A stretch of DNA of 64,000 nt, taken from the NCBI GenBank assembly GCA_023014485.1, contig JAJOZX010000087.1, positions 1,283,501 through 1,347,500 on the forward strand. Reading direction: 5' to 3'. The translations under genes were made by a program, and so were the position numbers. Shown here piece by piece: positions 1 to 10,950 of the stretch. How positions within the stretch are numbered: the first letter of the stretch is position 1; the number at the start of each line of letters is the position of its first letter. The stretch comes from Bathynomus jamesi (lineage: Eukaryota > Arthropoda > Malacostraca > Isopoda > Cirolanidae). The notes under the pieces were generated by a model. The model searched no databases. It saw nothing but the letters and a program-made list of their open reading frames with translations, and was not told the origin of the DNA.

Positions 1-1950
1 TGAACGCTACAAGGCTTTCTCTGCCCCAATCAGAGGTAGTGGAACGATCAGAGATCAAGTGCGCCAAAGCCACCTCACAAGCAGGTGGAGACGTGAAGGG
101 AAGAATCATGGTTATACGAGTGGGTAGGACAGGAAGTGCGACTCAAGAGATAATTGATAAATAGAAGGAAGAGATAGAGTGACAAGACAGAGCCCTGAGG
201 AACATCACTATTAATATTTTTAGAAGAAGTTCAGTGGCCATCAACAACCGCAACTATAGATCGGCCAGAAAGGAAATCACAGATGAAGGCACAGATAGAA
301 GGATAGAAACCGAAGGAAGGCAGTTTGAAAATTAAGGATTTGTGCCACACTCTTCAAAAAGCTTTATATATGTCTCGCGCAAGAGTAAAAGTTTCAACAA
401 AACTCTGAAAGGAAGATGACTAAGAGTCAGAGAGATGTGCAAAAAGATCGACAGTAGAGGGCCCCTTGCGGAACCCATACTGTCGATGTGAAAGAAGGTT
501 GTGAGTAGCGGTGTTTAAGAATCTTTCCATTAAGGATGACTAAAAACATTTAGAAAGGCAAGAAATCAAAGCAATTGGACAATAGTTGGAGGGTTGAGAG
601 CGGTCACCCTCCTTTTGAACAGAATGAATGAAAGAGAAGTAAAGGTACCAGATGAAGCACAAAGACGAAAGAGTTTGCCTGGACAGGCTGTCAGCACAGA
701 ACCACAGTTTTTGAGAACAACAGGAGGGACAGAAAAAACAGAAAGAACAGCACAGGAATTGTCCTGGGTTGAGTTAGGGGCGAAAGTTTGAGCGGAGAGT
801 TCAGCGTTATCAGGAAAAGAGACGACCGCTGAACTGTTGGAATGGAAAATAGGAGGTAAAGAAAAAGGAGTAAAGAGGTTGGAGAGGTTCTTGGATAGGT
901 GCCAAAAAAAAGCAAGAATAATTAGAATTAGATAGGTTTTCACATTTTTGTGTGATGAAGGAATGTTTGACGAGTGGAAGAACAGATTTTGCACGATTTC
1001 GGGCAGAAATATAAGCACAGTGCGGACAGCACTAGAAGAAGCAAAGTTAAATGAAGGTTTTTATGCATTAGTAGTAGGAAAAGAATATAGAATGTACGCC
1101 TCTTTGCCTGAGAGACTAGCATCCAGCCTCAGAAACATTCCATAGGAAATCAAAGAAGTACTGTCTACCAATTGACGGCACCAAAATGCCAAAGGCCAAG
1201 CTGGAGCGATAGGATAGGAAACAGATATAAGATTGTGGTCGGAGAAGCCCAACGGAGAAAAAGGTTTCACAGAGTAAAAAGAAGGATGAGAGGTGAAAAA
1301 TATATTAAAAATGTAGGGCCTATCTTCAAGGCGATTGGGGATACGAGTAGGGTGTTGTACAATCTGCTCTCGGTCATTCAGGATAGAAAAATTGTAAGCT
1401 GGTCACAAAGGGTGTCAGTGAAATGGAATGAAAGCCAAAGGTGGTGTTGAACATTGAAATCTGCTAAAATGGAGATTTCAGCGAAAGAAGAATGGGATAG
1501 AATGTTTTCCACCTTGGAAGTGAGGTAGTCAAAGAAATTTGAATAGTCAGTAGAATTAGGAGAAAGGTAGACAGGGCTGATATATTTAGTTTGAGAATGG
1601 CATGTAAGCCGTAGCAGAGCGTTTATAATTCGGGAGATTTAAGTTTTGGAATCCGAGAGCAAGTTAGGTCGTTGCGTACATTTACGCAACATCCACCTTT
1701 GAAATGAAATTGAGTATACAGAAAGCAGGAGGGCACAGAAAAGTGGTTACTGTCAGTCGTCTCAGCCACCCGAGTTTCAGTGAGGAGGGGGAGGTGAGGT
1801 TTAGAGGAGAGGTGGTGTTCAATAGATTGAAAATATGAGTAAAGGCCACGAATGTTGCAGAAGTTTATGGAAAGTGAATCAGGCAGAAGCACAGAACATC
1901 TCGAATGGGCAGTAGCAGAACCCGGGTCTGCGTTCTCGGTATCGGCAGCG
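1..1950 (-). mobile_element. Decayed APE-type LINE (endonuclease + RT), copy A
   Basis: Minus-strand remains of a non-LTR retrotransposon. At 1892-1623 an open stretch reads like the start of an AP-endonuclease domain (INFCNIRGL, then LLTETR). 1018-566 is the linker before the reverse transcriptase and contains SVPPVVLKNCGS, the same words found in copy B at 41.5 kb. From about 560 to 1 the RT fingers and palm can be followed across several stops and shifts: a TVDLFAHL segment, an ARDIYKAF segment (the first catalytic Asp region) and a PQGSVLSLYLFLLFIN segment. The YADD box is not recognisable in this window, which ends inside the RT. Frameshifts are too many for function. Jockey/CR1-group is my placement; the exact clade is uncertain. 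Confidence 0.8.
1623..1892 (-). pseudogene. LINE AP-endonuclease N-terminal fragment
   Basis: An 89-codon open stretch encodes the beginning of an APE-type endonuclease, the nicking enzyme that starts target-primed reverse transcription. The visible pattern is SINFCNIRGLYSYFQSIEHH followed by LLTETRVAE, where the N of FCNIRGL and the E of LLTETRV stand at the usual metal-site positions of the family. It breaks off after SPEL and the distal His-containing half is not readable. It lies upstream, on the minus strand, of the RT remains of the same element. Confidence 0.65.
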
Positions 1951-2465
1951 GAGAGAGAGGAGTGGAAACATTTATGGTACCCTCTCCAGGGGACTCCGAG
2001 GTTCTTAAAATCAATTCTTTTTTTATATTTTGAAAAGATTGTTTAGTATGTAAGATGCATGTACATGTATTTTACCAAGGAAGAGAGGGAGTTGTATATG
2101 TTTGAGGGCATGCCGGACTGCTCACATTGTAGATGGGGCACGAAAAACGATTAGCTAAGGAGGACAGTGACAGGAGAAACGGAAGTTCCAACACTCACTG
2201 TCTCCCGCTTAACGTCTTCCCCGAAGTACTTCCCTGGTCGGTTGGTGTTGAATTGGATTGAATTGGTTGCTTACTCTATTATTATGTGGGCTACGGGTAA
2301 CCCCAGGGTCACACCCCCACGTAGGGGGAAATCATCTTCCTGGATGTCATGATCAATAAAAATTATTGGTGATTCCCTCTTTGGATGGATTTTCTATATA
2401 ATATAAACTTAAGTCTATATTAAGTATTCCGCAGCGACCTTAAGTTTACGAAACAGTGTGTAGAG

Positions 2466-2996
2466 GTGGAAAAGAAAGCCCAGAAACTATTGGGTTATAT
2501 CAGGAGGCAATTTCAGTTTCGGAACAAGGAGATTGTGCTCTCACTGTACAATTCCCTTGTTCGGCCGCACCTGGAGTATGCTGTGCAGTTCTGGTCGCCC
2601 ACCCTCAGGAAAGATATTGAGAGGCTGGAGCGAGTGCAGGCGAGGGCCACAAAGTTAATCCCTTCCGTTAGGCATATGGGCTACAATCGACGGTTACGCG
2701 CCCTGAACTTGTTTTCGCTTGAAACTCGGAGGCTGCGCGGTCAACTGATCGAGGTTTTCAAGCTCTTACGCGGGTTCAACGATGTCGATTTTAGAAGTAT
2801 GTTTAGTTTAAATGATAACCCAACTCGCAACAATGGTTGGAAGTTGGATTTGAAACGGTTTAGGACTAGTGTGTGTGGGAATTACTTTACGTATAAGATC
2901 TGTGACACATGGAACAGGTTACCTTCGGAAGTTGTGAACAGTTCCTCTGTGGATCAGTTCAAGAAAAGGGTAGACGAAATCTTGCACACTATTTGA
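2466..2996 (+). pseudogene. LINE reverse transcriptase C-terminal fragment
   Basis: A 176-codon open frame matches the thumb and connection part of CR1/Jockey-type reverse transcriptases. The diagnostic run is LYNSLVRPHLEYAVQFWSP, followed by the basic ERLERVQARATKLIPS helix and the final TWNRLPSEVVNSSSVDQFKK tail that closes these ORF2 proteins. All catalytic motifs (fingers, YxDD) lie upstream and are absent, so the ATG is internal and this is a fragment. Copy 12421-12618 (minus) is nearly identical over the last 65 residues. Confidence 0.85.
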
Positions 2997-3000
2997 GTGT

Positions 3001-3153
3001 GTAAAGACATTTAGGACCTCAGTCTGCGGAAATTTCTTTTCCTATAAAATAGTTAATATCTGGAACCAACTTCCCTCAGAGGTTGTTTCCAGTCAAAGTG
3101 TAAATCTGTTTAAAAATAGGCTAGACAAAGTACTGAACACACTCATAGTTTAA
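3001..3153 (+). pseudogene. Second LINE RT tail directly after the first
   Basis: Reading from 3001, 50 codons encode another version of the same C-terminal tail (FRTSVCGNFFSYKIVNIWNQ, then LPSEVVSSQSVNLFKNRLDK) ending at TAA 3151-3153. It is clearly diverged from the tail just upstream (2830-2996). Two related RT ends therefore stand in tandem and in the same frame class. This may be a chimeric LINE or an internal duplication. Confidence 0.7.
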
Positions 3154-3515
3154 GATTAAAACCTCAGAAAACTCTGCAGGAGTTCGCTTGCTCGGTGTCT
3201 CTGTGAGCAAGCTAAATATAGAGCTATTTATATATTCTCCACTTTCCTGTAAAATTTCCTTGGCTACTTTTCCAGGGTCAAGGTATTTTCTTCAACCTTT
3301 TTCCGTACCTGCCTCTGGCAGGGAGGGAGCGGAGGGTGGGGAGAGAGCCTTCTACTTTTCTATCCAGTTTTCTACTACTGCTAGGATAGTTGAAAGAAAA
3401 ATAAACTTTCACAAAATTTTCCCTGGCACCCGTTGCCATTGGTACCTCCTCGGTATGGGCCGCAAGGCCTTTTGAGGTACTTCTTTTCCTTGTAACTCCT
3501 TGTAACTTCGTGATT

Positions 3516-4134
3516 TACTCCTCGCAGCAATAATAATCATTCAGCTCCACTTTTTATTTTTTTTTATTTTTACAAAATAACAATGGCCAGCATTTGAAAA
3601 ACTCAAAATTTTTACTTTTATATTTCCATAATTTTCATGTCGTGTGTGTGTGTGTGTGTGTGTGTGTTTATTGTTTATTCATATATTAAGAGAAATTACT
3701 GAACGACTGATTTTATTTCGATAAAGTAGTAAAAATTTAGAGAGGTTTAATTTATTCTTGCTCACAAATTTATTTTTATCGTTTCATTGATTAAGAATCC
3801 TTTTTCTCTCCGAGGGCTAAAACCGTCCTGCTTTTAAACACGCTATTAATTCGACTCCCATTTAAAGGGGACATATTTTGCTTTTAGCCATAAAAAGTTT
3901 CAAAATATTTTTCGGTAATTTAGAACGATAGAAAATTTTTTATTAAGACGATAATTAAAATCAAGGAGGAGAAAATTAAAAATGCCTGCAAAGAAAATTC
4001 CATGAGATATACTGTATTAATAAGAAAGGAAAATTCTTTAAGATCTTTACTAAGGAAACCCAATTCAGTATAAGTAAAGTATTAACTGACACAAGAAAAA
4101 TGCATTTAATATTACACAAACATAAACTCACGGG

Positions 4135-4175
<41 letters not shown>

Positions 4176-5034
4176 ATATATATATATATATTATTATATA
4201 TAATATATATATATATACACAGTGTATATACAGTGTATATACTGTACATATATGTACTCAGCTCTAATTTTATTCTTAACAGCTGATCAATTTCGGCACT
4301 TCTGGAGTTGATTCCAGATTTAATTCCCACTCAAACAAGACCTTTGGAATCAGTTCCAATTCCAATTTTATTCTGGAAATTTTTAATTCCATGCAATTTA
4401 AGCTCCGATTCCGATTAATTGCTTGAATTCAAATTTCGATAAAACTCTTGGATTCCAAGAAAAAGTTTTAGAATAAAATTATTTTTATTATTATTTTACC
4501 AATTAGTGTAAAGACTACGAATGAGTTTAAAATCGAATCAGAATGAATATAAAATCATTTAGAATATTTAAGTATTATGCAGATTTTAAGACTACATTAG
4601 AATTAACCTCTTTCGTCTATAAGAACATAAAGCGATAAAAACGCTATTAAGATTAAAAAAATTCACATGACAACAACTTAAATATAGTTGTTTGTAATTT
4701 AATAAAGGAAATAAGTTTGTTAAATCCAGTGAATATCTCGTATGCAATAAGGAAATTCAGTTCTTGTAACATTCACAAGTTTATCAAGCTCAAAAGGTTT
4801 GCAGAGAACCTTAAGAAAACCGTTCAAGATTCGCTTGTACAGTAACGAGTTATTCTAAAGCCCAAACTGTAAAGAAGTTTCAGTTTACTAATTTTTGTAT
4901 GGGGTCTGATATTAGAACAAAATAAAATGTAGGCCACATGACACTGTTTTTGGTGTTTTCTAACCAAAGTCAAGTCCGTAGAAAGATGTGTATTTCTGAG
5001 ACATTCGTTCGGCGCCGCAACATCAGTGCCGTTA
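3516..5034. other. No gene; AT-rich with microsatellites
   Basis: No coding signal. It contains (GT)n at about 3641-3666, (CT)n at 4137-4173, (TA)n at 4176-4222, and a stretch at 4260-4450 rich in degenerate ATTCCAATTC-type words that also occur, inverted, in the palindrome arms (11390-11460 and 31930-32010). Confidence 0.6.
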
Positions 5035-5338
5035 TAGTGGGCCGGCCAAAAATTGAAAAGTCCTCTAGAAAAAACTTAACGGCGTTTTTTGTTAATAGCA
5101 GGCACCCACCTTAGATAAGTAGTATTGAGGATGCCAAACAGGATGTGGGTGGATGCCACTCTCAATTTTGGGTGTGAAGGTCCCATACAAGGTTACAAAA
5201 GTCAAATTCTGAAAAATTCCGAATTTTTGCATTTCAGTGGTGGCTCTATGTAACACCGTGTTTAAAGATGTATCATTAGCACATAAAGCATATTTTTGTG
5301 ATTTTATGGATAATAATTGAATGTAACTATAAATCTGG

Positions 5339-6658
5339 ATGTCTTTATTTCTATTAAAACTACATTTAGCATGCTGGGTGTGGTGCGCATGTGCCTACTA
5401 CTACCATAGTACAAGTAATAGCATACTTTCACATGTTGAATATTTTCAATGTACTCGCTGGCCAGACGTTGGTTTGGTATATGCAATTAAAAGAGTGCAG
5501 ACAGTGCCAGCTGGTAAAATAATAATAATAATACTGCTAAAGGATAGGTATGTTTTGAATTGTTTCAATATATCTGTGGCTACTATATACTGCTATTCCA
5601 ACTTGGCTTTGCAGATAGGGAGCTCATCAGCAGTGGACCCTGTAGCTGTCATCAAACGCAAGAGGAAACATCAGGATGTCAGTGAGGATTGTTGCTTCTT
5701 TTGCCAAAGCAGCGCTGGTGACCTGCGCACAGCATCAGCAGAAGGAAAAGCAAGAACTATGACTGTGGGCGATGAGAGAAAGAACCTGGGAGATACCTAC
5801 TATCCTGATGTTTTACAAAGACTGGAAAGTCATTCCAGGGATGATTTCAGTGCATTGGAACTCAAGTGGCATAAATCATGCTACTCTTTATTCACGTATG
5901 AAGGAAAACTCAAAAGGCTGCGAAGTCAGCAGCAGACCATGGGTGCATCGGCGACCACAAAAAGTGCAGGCTCTCAGGCTTTTCCCCCAAAGCGTAGACG
6001 TTCAACACCAGTGATTGACTGGACCTTCTGCATGTTTTGCCAAAAGAAGACCACAAAGAAACTACACAGGGTGGAGACAATGAAGAAGTCAGATGACTTG
6101 ATCCAGCGTGCCAAACACGACCCTGTCATGAGCATACCGTTGTCAGCGGTGAGTGATGTGATTGTAGTTGAAGACTGCTATCTGGCATGTTTGGTGACAT
6201 TTGAGAGACGTACTAGAAAACAAGCGGTGTCAGAGGAGCAGCAAGGGCCTGAAAATGAGTGCATGACAAAGCTGTGCAAAGACTTGATAGTAGGCCTGTC
6301 TCGTGGTCACGTATACGACATGGGAGACGTCTGGGAGATGTCTTGTGAACAAGGTTCTGTCACCTCTGAGTCAGAGTCTACTGAAGATGAAGATGCTGAT
6401 GTCCGCATGTATGCCACTAGCAGCATATTCCAAGATATGGTACACGTGGCTCTGAAGGTTCGACAAGATCTTCTTGAAACTCCTGGACACTCCGAGATAT
6501 GGCAAGGCCTTGATCAGGAACATGTTGATCGCGTCATACCCGACAGTCTGTACCTGTTTCTACGATTGCTCTTTGGGGGAATGGATGCTGTGGATGAGGG
6601 AAGTGAAGAGGACCAGAAAGTGAAGCAGAGTGTGTGTGTAGCATTGCCCAGGACATAG
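5339..6658 (+). pseudogene. Academ-like protein, N-terminal Cys-finger region
   Basis: The open frame carries two related modules. The first is CCFFCQSS (about 5689) with KWHKSCYSLF (about 5866); the second is FCMFCQKK (about 6026) with VVEDCYLACL (about 6166). Both read CxxC followed by a downstream H/D-x3-C, as in zinc-binding repeats at the N-terminus of this transposon family. The reading upstream of about 5615 is probably not coding: GTAAAA at 5514 and TTTGCAG ending at 5614 look like intron borders. The frame ends at TAG 6656 because of a small shift; coding continues in the frame of 6634-7197. Confidence 0.65.
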
Positions 6659-7197
6659 TCTATGCAGTCTCCAACCGACGAAAGTTGGCACCAAAGCATG
6701 TGGGCTTGGGTCTTACTCTGCACCAAGCCACCCACTCAGAAGCACTCCTAGATCTGTTCCACGCGGCAAATCACACTATTGGTATCGACACTGTAAGAAG
6801 GATAGACACCACCATCGCTCAGAACATCCTGGTGAGGTATGCTGAGAATGGATGTGTCTACATCCCTTACACCATCGTCAAAGAGAGAATGATTCATTGC
6901 TCTTGTGACAACAGCACTCAACTGATGGTATGGCAGAGAGGCCCCCCTCCACAGCAGAGTCATGGTCAAAAGGGTGGCAAGCACAAAAGATCGAAATCTA
7001 TCAAACCTGATGACCTACAGGAGTTCCAAAGGCTGGACCAGGCTACTCTCCCATCTGGCAAGAGGCCATCTCCTCCTGGCTATGACACTGACATAGATGA
7101 CTTGTCACATGAACCTGAGAGGGACCGGTCACGTTCCAAGGACTTGGCCTGGGTGGTGTCACGCATCCATGATGAAGCAATGTCCGTTCCAAGCTGA
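6634..7197 (+). pseudogene. Academ-like protein, central conserved block with deletion
   Basis: Continues the previous segment in another frame. It contains KHVGLGLTLHQATHSEALLD and TVRRIDTTIAQNILVRYAEN, typical of a large family of repeat-encoded proteins seen in cnidarians, molluscs and arthropods. In family members known to me a longer Asp-rich stretch stands between the 'HCSCDN' segment and the 'MVWQRG' segment. Here they are only a few residues apart (about 6895-6945), suggesting an internal deletion of a conserved, possibly catalytic, Asp region. It ends at TGA 7195. Confidence 0.6.
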
Positions 7198-7251
7198 GGA
7201 GCATTCAATCAATCTGTCAGCACTGCGGATCCATCATTAACGACCGCCGGG

Positions 7252-8797
7252 ATGTTGCCAATCCTGCAGGCACCAGCAGATGACAATGACACCATGACCA
7301 CCGTCATCAATCGCTTCATGGCCATTTCTGAGTATGTCAGCCAGAAGTACACCATCATCACAGCTGATCAGCCTCTGTACAGCAGGGGTAAAGAACTAGT
7401 CTGGGCAAACTCGAAATTTGCCAGCGTGGTCTTGCTCATGGGAGGCCTCCATATCTGCGTCAACTTTCTGAAAGCCATTGGTCAACACATGGAAAGTGTG
7501 GGACTTGATGACTTATAGACAGGGGCAGGTGTGTACGCGGCTAACACCAATGAGACAATGCTGGACGGCAAGGCCTACTACCGTGCTGTGAGAGGTCACC
7601 AGCTGACGTATGATGGCTGCAACTGGCAACGGCAGATGTTGCCACTAACATCCCACTTGTTTCACTGCAACCAAAGACACTGCACCCACAGATGTTGTGG
7701 AGAACCTGCTGACAGCTCAGGATCGAGGAAAGCAGTATGTAATCGGCTTCATGAAGGAGAGACTGATTGAACAGATAGTAGGTTTCCATGAAACGATGAA
7801 GAAACATCGGTCGAAAACCTTCGCTGATGTGTACAAAGCTACAGTTTCCATCAAGCAGAACATGCAGAAGACCATCAAAGCTGACAGAAAGCTACTACAG
7901 CGGCTCCTGAATGCCGCGACCGCAGGTCGCATGGTGGAGATGGTCAACGTCTTGAAGTATGAACTGTCCCCAGTCCCATTTAGTCTGGCGAAGGCAGGAG
8001 GAGAGATGAATTCGACATCGAAGTCTGAGCTGATGAACATTCTGATGGCTCAGCAGACCATAAGTTCAGAGGTTCTAACCTCTGATCTGAAGACCTGTGT
8101 GATGAAAGATGGCCATACACTCATCCAAGCTCTTGGCAAGCCTGGCGGCTGTCGGACATTCGGCGACTATGCTGAAGTGTTCTTCAAGGCCGTGACGAGT
8201 TATTTCAATGAACACACAACAAGAGTTGATGTCATCTTTGATCGGTACGCAGGGGAAGGATCGATCAAAGCAGTTACCAGGACAAAGCGTGCAAGCAAGA
8301 AGAAACCGATTCGGAAAGTCATTGATGGCCCACAAGTTCCACTGCTTGAAGTGTGGAAAAACTTCATGGCACTGGATACAAACAAGGCTGACCTAGCCTT
8401 GTTTCTGTCTAACGTCATCACTGAGAAGGGCAGAGATCTTCAAGAAAGATGTCAGCTGGTGACAAGGGGTGGCTTCTCTGAAGCCACTGAAGTACGGTCA
8501 ACCAGGCGACATGACATTCCACTGCATAGCAACCATGACGAGGCGGACACCAGACTCATCCTTCACTCATGTGATGCAGCGTCCCAGGGCTATGAACGAA
8601 TACTGGTAGTGTGCAGAGATACTGATGTAATGGTGCTGCTGATTCACTTTTTTGTACCAAGGTCGCTGAAGAGTGGATGCTCTGCGGAACGGCCAAGCCA
8701 AGAACCGAAAATGCTACCCCGTGCACGATGCATTCAAGAGTTTGTCGCCCCCAGTCAGGGACAACCTGGTCAGCTTCCACGCTTTGACCGGGTGTGA
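7252..8797 (+). pseudogene. Academ-like protein, core and XPG-like nuclease motifs
   Basis: Three successive open pieces (7252-7518, 7531-7770, 7697-8797) belong to one protein with shifts between them. Visible blocks are DQPLYSRGKELVWA, VVLLMGGLHICVNFLKAIGQ, then GKAYYRAVRGHQLTYDG. Near 8530 the sequence HDEADTRLILH is followed about 20 residues later by CRDTDVMVLL (about 8614-8640). The EAD...D-x-D spacing is that of the metal-binding acidic residues of XPG/FEN1 (PIN-like) nucleases. The frame breaks at about 8650 and resumes in the next entry. Confidence 0.6.
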
Positions 8798-9323
8798 CAC
8801 AGTCTCGTCCTTCAGTGGTCATGGAAAAAAGAGGTGTTGGAAGGTGTTCAGTGACCACCCACTCCTGCTGCACACCATTGTTCGAGATGGGGATATCGCA
8901 GATGTTGAGAAGTTTGTGTGTCATTTGTATGGCACCCCGGAACAACACACAGTTGATGACGCTAGAGTTCACCTTTTTGGGAAGGCCAAGAAGACTGGAA
9001 ATGCTCCCACCGACAAAGGATGCCCTGGAGCTCGACGCCAAGCGGGCAAACTATCAGGCCAAAATATGGCTCCAGGCTGACAAAGAGCACGTAGATGTTG
9101 AAGATCCGGTGGACACTTCAGCCTGGAAATTGGAAGATGGGAACCTCCTACCAGTGTGGACAAGGCTTCCTCCAATCCCTGAAGCCTGCCTGGAGCTTGT
9201 TGCTTGTGGTTGCAAGAAAAAGTGCAAGACAGCCAGATACAACTGCTTCAGGAAAAGGATGAAGTGTACGACAGCTTGTGGTTGTGACGACAGCGGTTGC
9301 TGTAACCCAGCTGGACAGTAGAG
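8673..9323 (+). pseudogene. Academ-like C-terminus: helix-hairpin and CXC domain
   Basis: Two overlapping frames (8673-9080, then from about 8990 to 9321) complete the protein. FHALTGCDTVSSFSGHGKK (about 8776) resembles the helix-hairpin that follows the acidic cluster in XPG/FEN1 nucleases (GxDxxxxxxGxGxK). The last part is a Tesmin/TSO1-like CXC domain: CGCKKKCKTARYNC (from 9205) and CTTACGCDDSGCCN, a DNA-binding zinc cluster of Cys repeats. The stop is TAG 9319-9321. The CXC reading is firm, the nuclease link is inference. Confidence 0.7.
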
Positions 9324-10004
9324 CTATGTCTCTCTTCCGGGCTGAAATCGAGAGAAGCTGGAATGTGCTGTAAGGAACTAATAATTCTGTTCTTAAGTGA
9401 TTGCAATCCACACAATTGTGACTGTCAGTGCAGCATTTCGGTGCTGTTCATCAAGAAACGTGAACTTGTAGATGTTACTAGTGTGTAAACTGTATAGTTA
9501 TGGGGCTATCTTTACTGTTTTGTGATTTAGTTGTGATAATTCTGTTACTGTGAGTACTTAATTCATACCATCAAACTTATTAGGCACTAAGCATGTTAAA
9601 ATAAATTGTTTTGACAAACAGACTTGCGCAATGTTTTTTTCCGCCAATTAAAATCAAAAATCAAAATTTTTTAGCACAATTTCGGTCGTCATTAACTTGA
9701 ATTTGACCTTGAGTTGGTAATTCGGATGGAATAAGGGTGTCATCATACTTCTTTATCACTAAGTGTGGCAAAATGAAACATTTGGTCAAACCAATTGGCT
9801 CACAATATTTTTTTTAAAATTAAAATTAGAAAATATAATTTTTTGCATAGTTTGACCTCGAAAATGACCTTCAAATCCAAAATCAAGAGTGGTATCCACC
9901 TGCATTTTATTCCTCACCCACAGGTACATTGATTTAGCATGGGTGCCAGCTATTAACAAAAAACGCCGTTCAAAGTCGATTTTTGAATTTTGGCCGGTCC
10001 ACTA
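9324..10004. other. 3' untranslated end of the Academ-like element
   Basis: No coding signal. AATAAA occurs at about 9600, a possible poly(A) signal. The sequence then runs AT-rich into the right inverted repeat (about 9930-10004). Confidence 0.45.
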
Positions 10005-10099
10005 TTAACTGTATTCTAAGATATGGAGGTACAATATTCCACAGTATATGTGGTGTGCAGCTGCTAAATGAATTTCTATCGAGTAGGTTCCTTTCTGCA

Positions 10100-10101
10100 A
10101 C

Positions 10102-10134
<33 letters not shown>

Positions 10135-10175
10135 GTAGTAGTAGTAGTAGTAATAGAAGTAGTAGTAGCAGTAGT
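10100..10175. repeat. (TTA)n/(TAG)n microsatellite
   Basis: About ten TTA units from 10105 turn directly into TAG/TAA units to about 10175. Confidence 0.9.
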
Positions 10176-10344
10176 ATTCTCTGAAAGCAATAACTACTAA
10201 CTCATAATACAGCAATTTATATTAATGTATGGCAGTTATTGCATTGTAGAGTGTAAATTTTTTAATCGTGCTATACTTTCAAAAATTAATTAAGAATTAA
10301 TGGATTAATATGGACAGAGCTTGGTTTCAACAGGACCTTATGCA

Positions 10345-10560
10345 TTAATCTTTTGTCGCGCGGTGTGACTGTACTGATTTTTTTGTTCTGGTTAACACCA
10401 GACGATTTTATTCAATCTCGCAAAGACCTCTGTGCAGTAAAGGGTTAAGAGACGTTTGCTTAATCCTTTATTGCACAGAGGTCTTTCCGAGACTGAATAA
10501 AATCGTCTGGCGTTAGCCAGAACAAAATCAGAAAACTCACACTGCCCGACAAAGGGTTAA
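10345..10560. repeat. Foldback element of about 216 bp
   Basis: The two ~95-bp halves are inverted copies. TTAATCTTTTGTCGCGCGG at the left pairs with the complement of CTGCCCGACAAAGGGTTAA at the right; the inner part pairs GACCTCTGTGCAGTAAAGG with CCTTTATTGCACAGAGGTC around a short loop near 10445-10470. There is no ORF. It is a MITE-like hairpin just outside the 22-kb palindrome. Confidence 0.85.
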
Positions 10561-10671
10561 GTGCATTTTGGAATTTTTGCAAGAAATATGCCATAATTAT
10601 CGTAAAAGAGTGATAGCTTTGGTCAAGTCTTTAATGAAACAACAGTAAACAAAAATGTTTACTTTCGTATA

Positions 10672-10741
10672 GCAGTATGGCTGCAAAAGGTTAGAGTGCA
10701 GAGCAATTGCAATGCTGATCAAATGTTGCAAGGTGCCACCC
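10672..10741 (+). repeat. Dispersed 70-bp repeat (GCAAAAGGTTAGAGTGCAG family)
   Basis: A short block running from GGCTGCAAAAGGTTAGAGTG to TTGCAAGGTGCCACCC. It recurs inside the left arm (12073-12145), the right arm (31227-31302, inverted) and at 44118-44195 (inverted, diverged), usually next to a C-rich tract. Confidence 0.7.
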
Positions 10742-10748
10742 AATAATA

Positions 10749-10950
10749 ATATTTTGGTCTGTTTAACCTCCTTCATAATGGCAAAAGTCACGTGATGGAG
10801 GGCCTACAGCTTTACACGAGATCCGAACCACTGGTCACTTTACATTATCTGAACGCAGGGGACGTTCACCTATCCAAGTACTACCCACATCCGACGTCGC
10901 TCAACCTCGCTGATCTAGCGGGAAGTGGTGTTGTATCATGGCCACGATGT
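10749..10950 (-). mobile_element. 5S-derived SINE at outer end of left arm
   Basis: Minus-strand SINE. Its head resembles the internal control region of 5S rRNA (read on the minus strand: GAGGTTGAGCG..., GGTAGTACTTGGATAGGTGA) and its distal part has a tRNA-type B box (GGTTCGGATCTCG). It ends in GAAGGAGGTTAAACAGACC and a TTA-like tail at the palindrome's outer edge. Inverted copy at 32445-32648; related head-to-head copies at 44690-45044. Confidence 0.75.

Larger units (their letters stand above)
2430..3515 (+). mobile_element. CR1-like LINE, 5'-truncated 3' end, copy A
   Basis: Plus-strand LINE 3' end. It consists of the RT thumb/C-terminus (2466-2996), a second related C-terminal tail (3001-3153), and a 3' untranslated region ending in the short tandem CTCCTTGTAA near 3490-3512. 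The same 3' end, inverted, forms the start of the LINE at 12326-13330, which defines the family boundary. The fragment is 5'-truncated, as usual for target-primed insertion. Confidence 0.8.
5035..10004 (+). mobile_element. Academ-like DNA transposon with XPG-like and CXC domains
   Basis: A 4.97-kb element. Its ends are ~75-bp imperfect inverted repeats (left from TAGTGGGCCGGCCAAAA at 5035; right end the complement, ...TTTTGGCCGGTCCACTA at 10004). Both ends share the inner block AACGGCGTTTTTTGTTAATAG. TTA flanks both sides (5032-5034 and 10005-10007), consistent with a 3-bp target duplication. The interior encodes one broken multi-domain protein: two Cys-rich finger repeats, a conserved central block, an XPG/FEN1-type nuclease signature and a terminal Tesmin/TSO1 CXC domain. 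From memory, Academ elements pair a DDE transposase with an XPG-type nuclease and have 3-4 bp TSDs. The Academ label is inference; the element boundaries are seen directly. Confidence 0.75.

Noticed and set aside
9920..10004. Perfect TTAA target of a piggyBac or Kolobok element
   Set aside because: TTAA occurs only on the right flank; the left flank has TTAT, so a 3-bp TTA duplication fits better.
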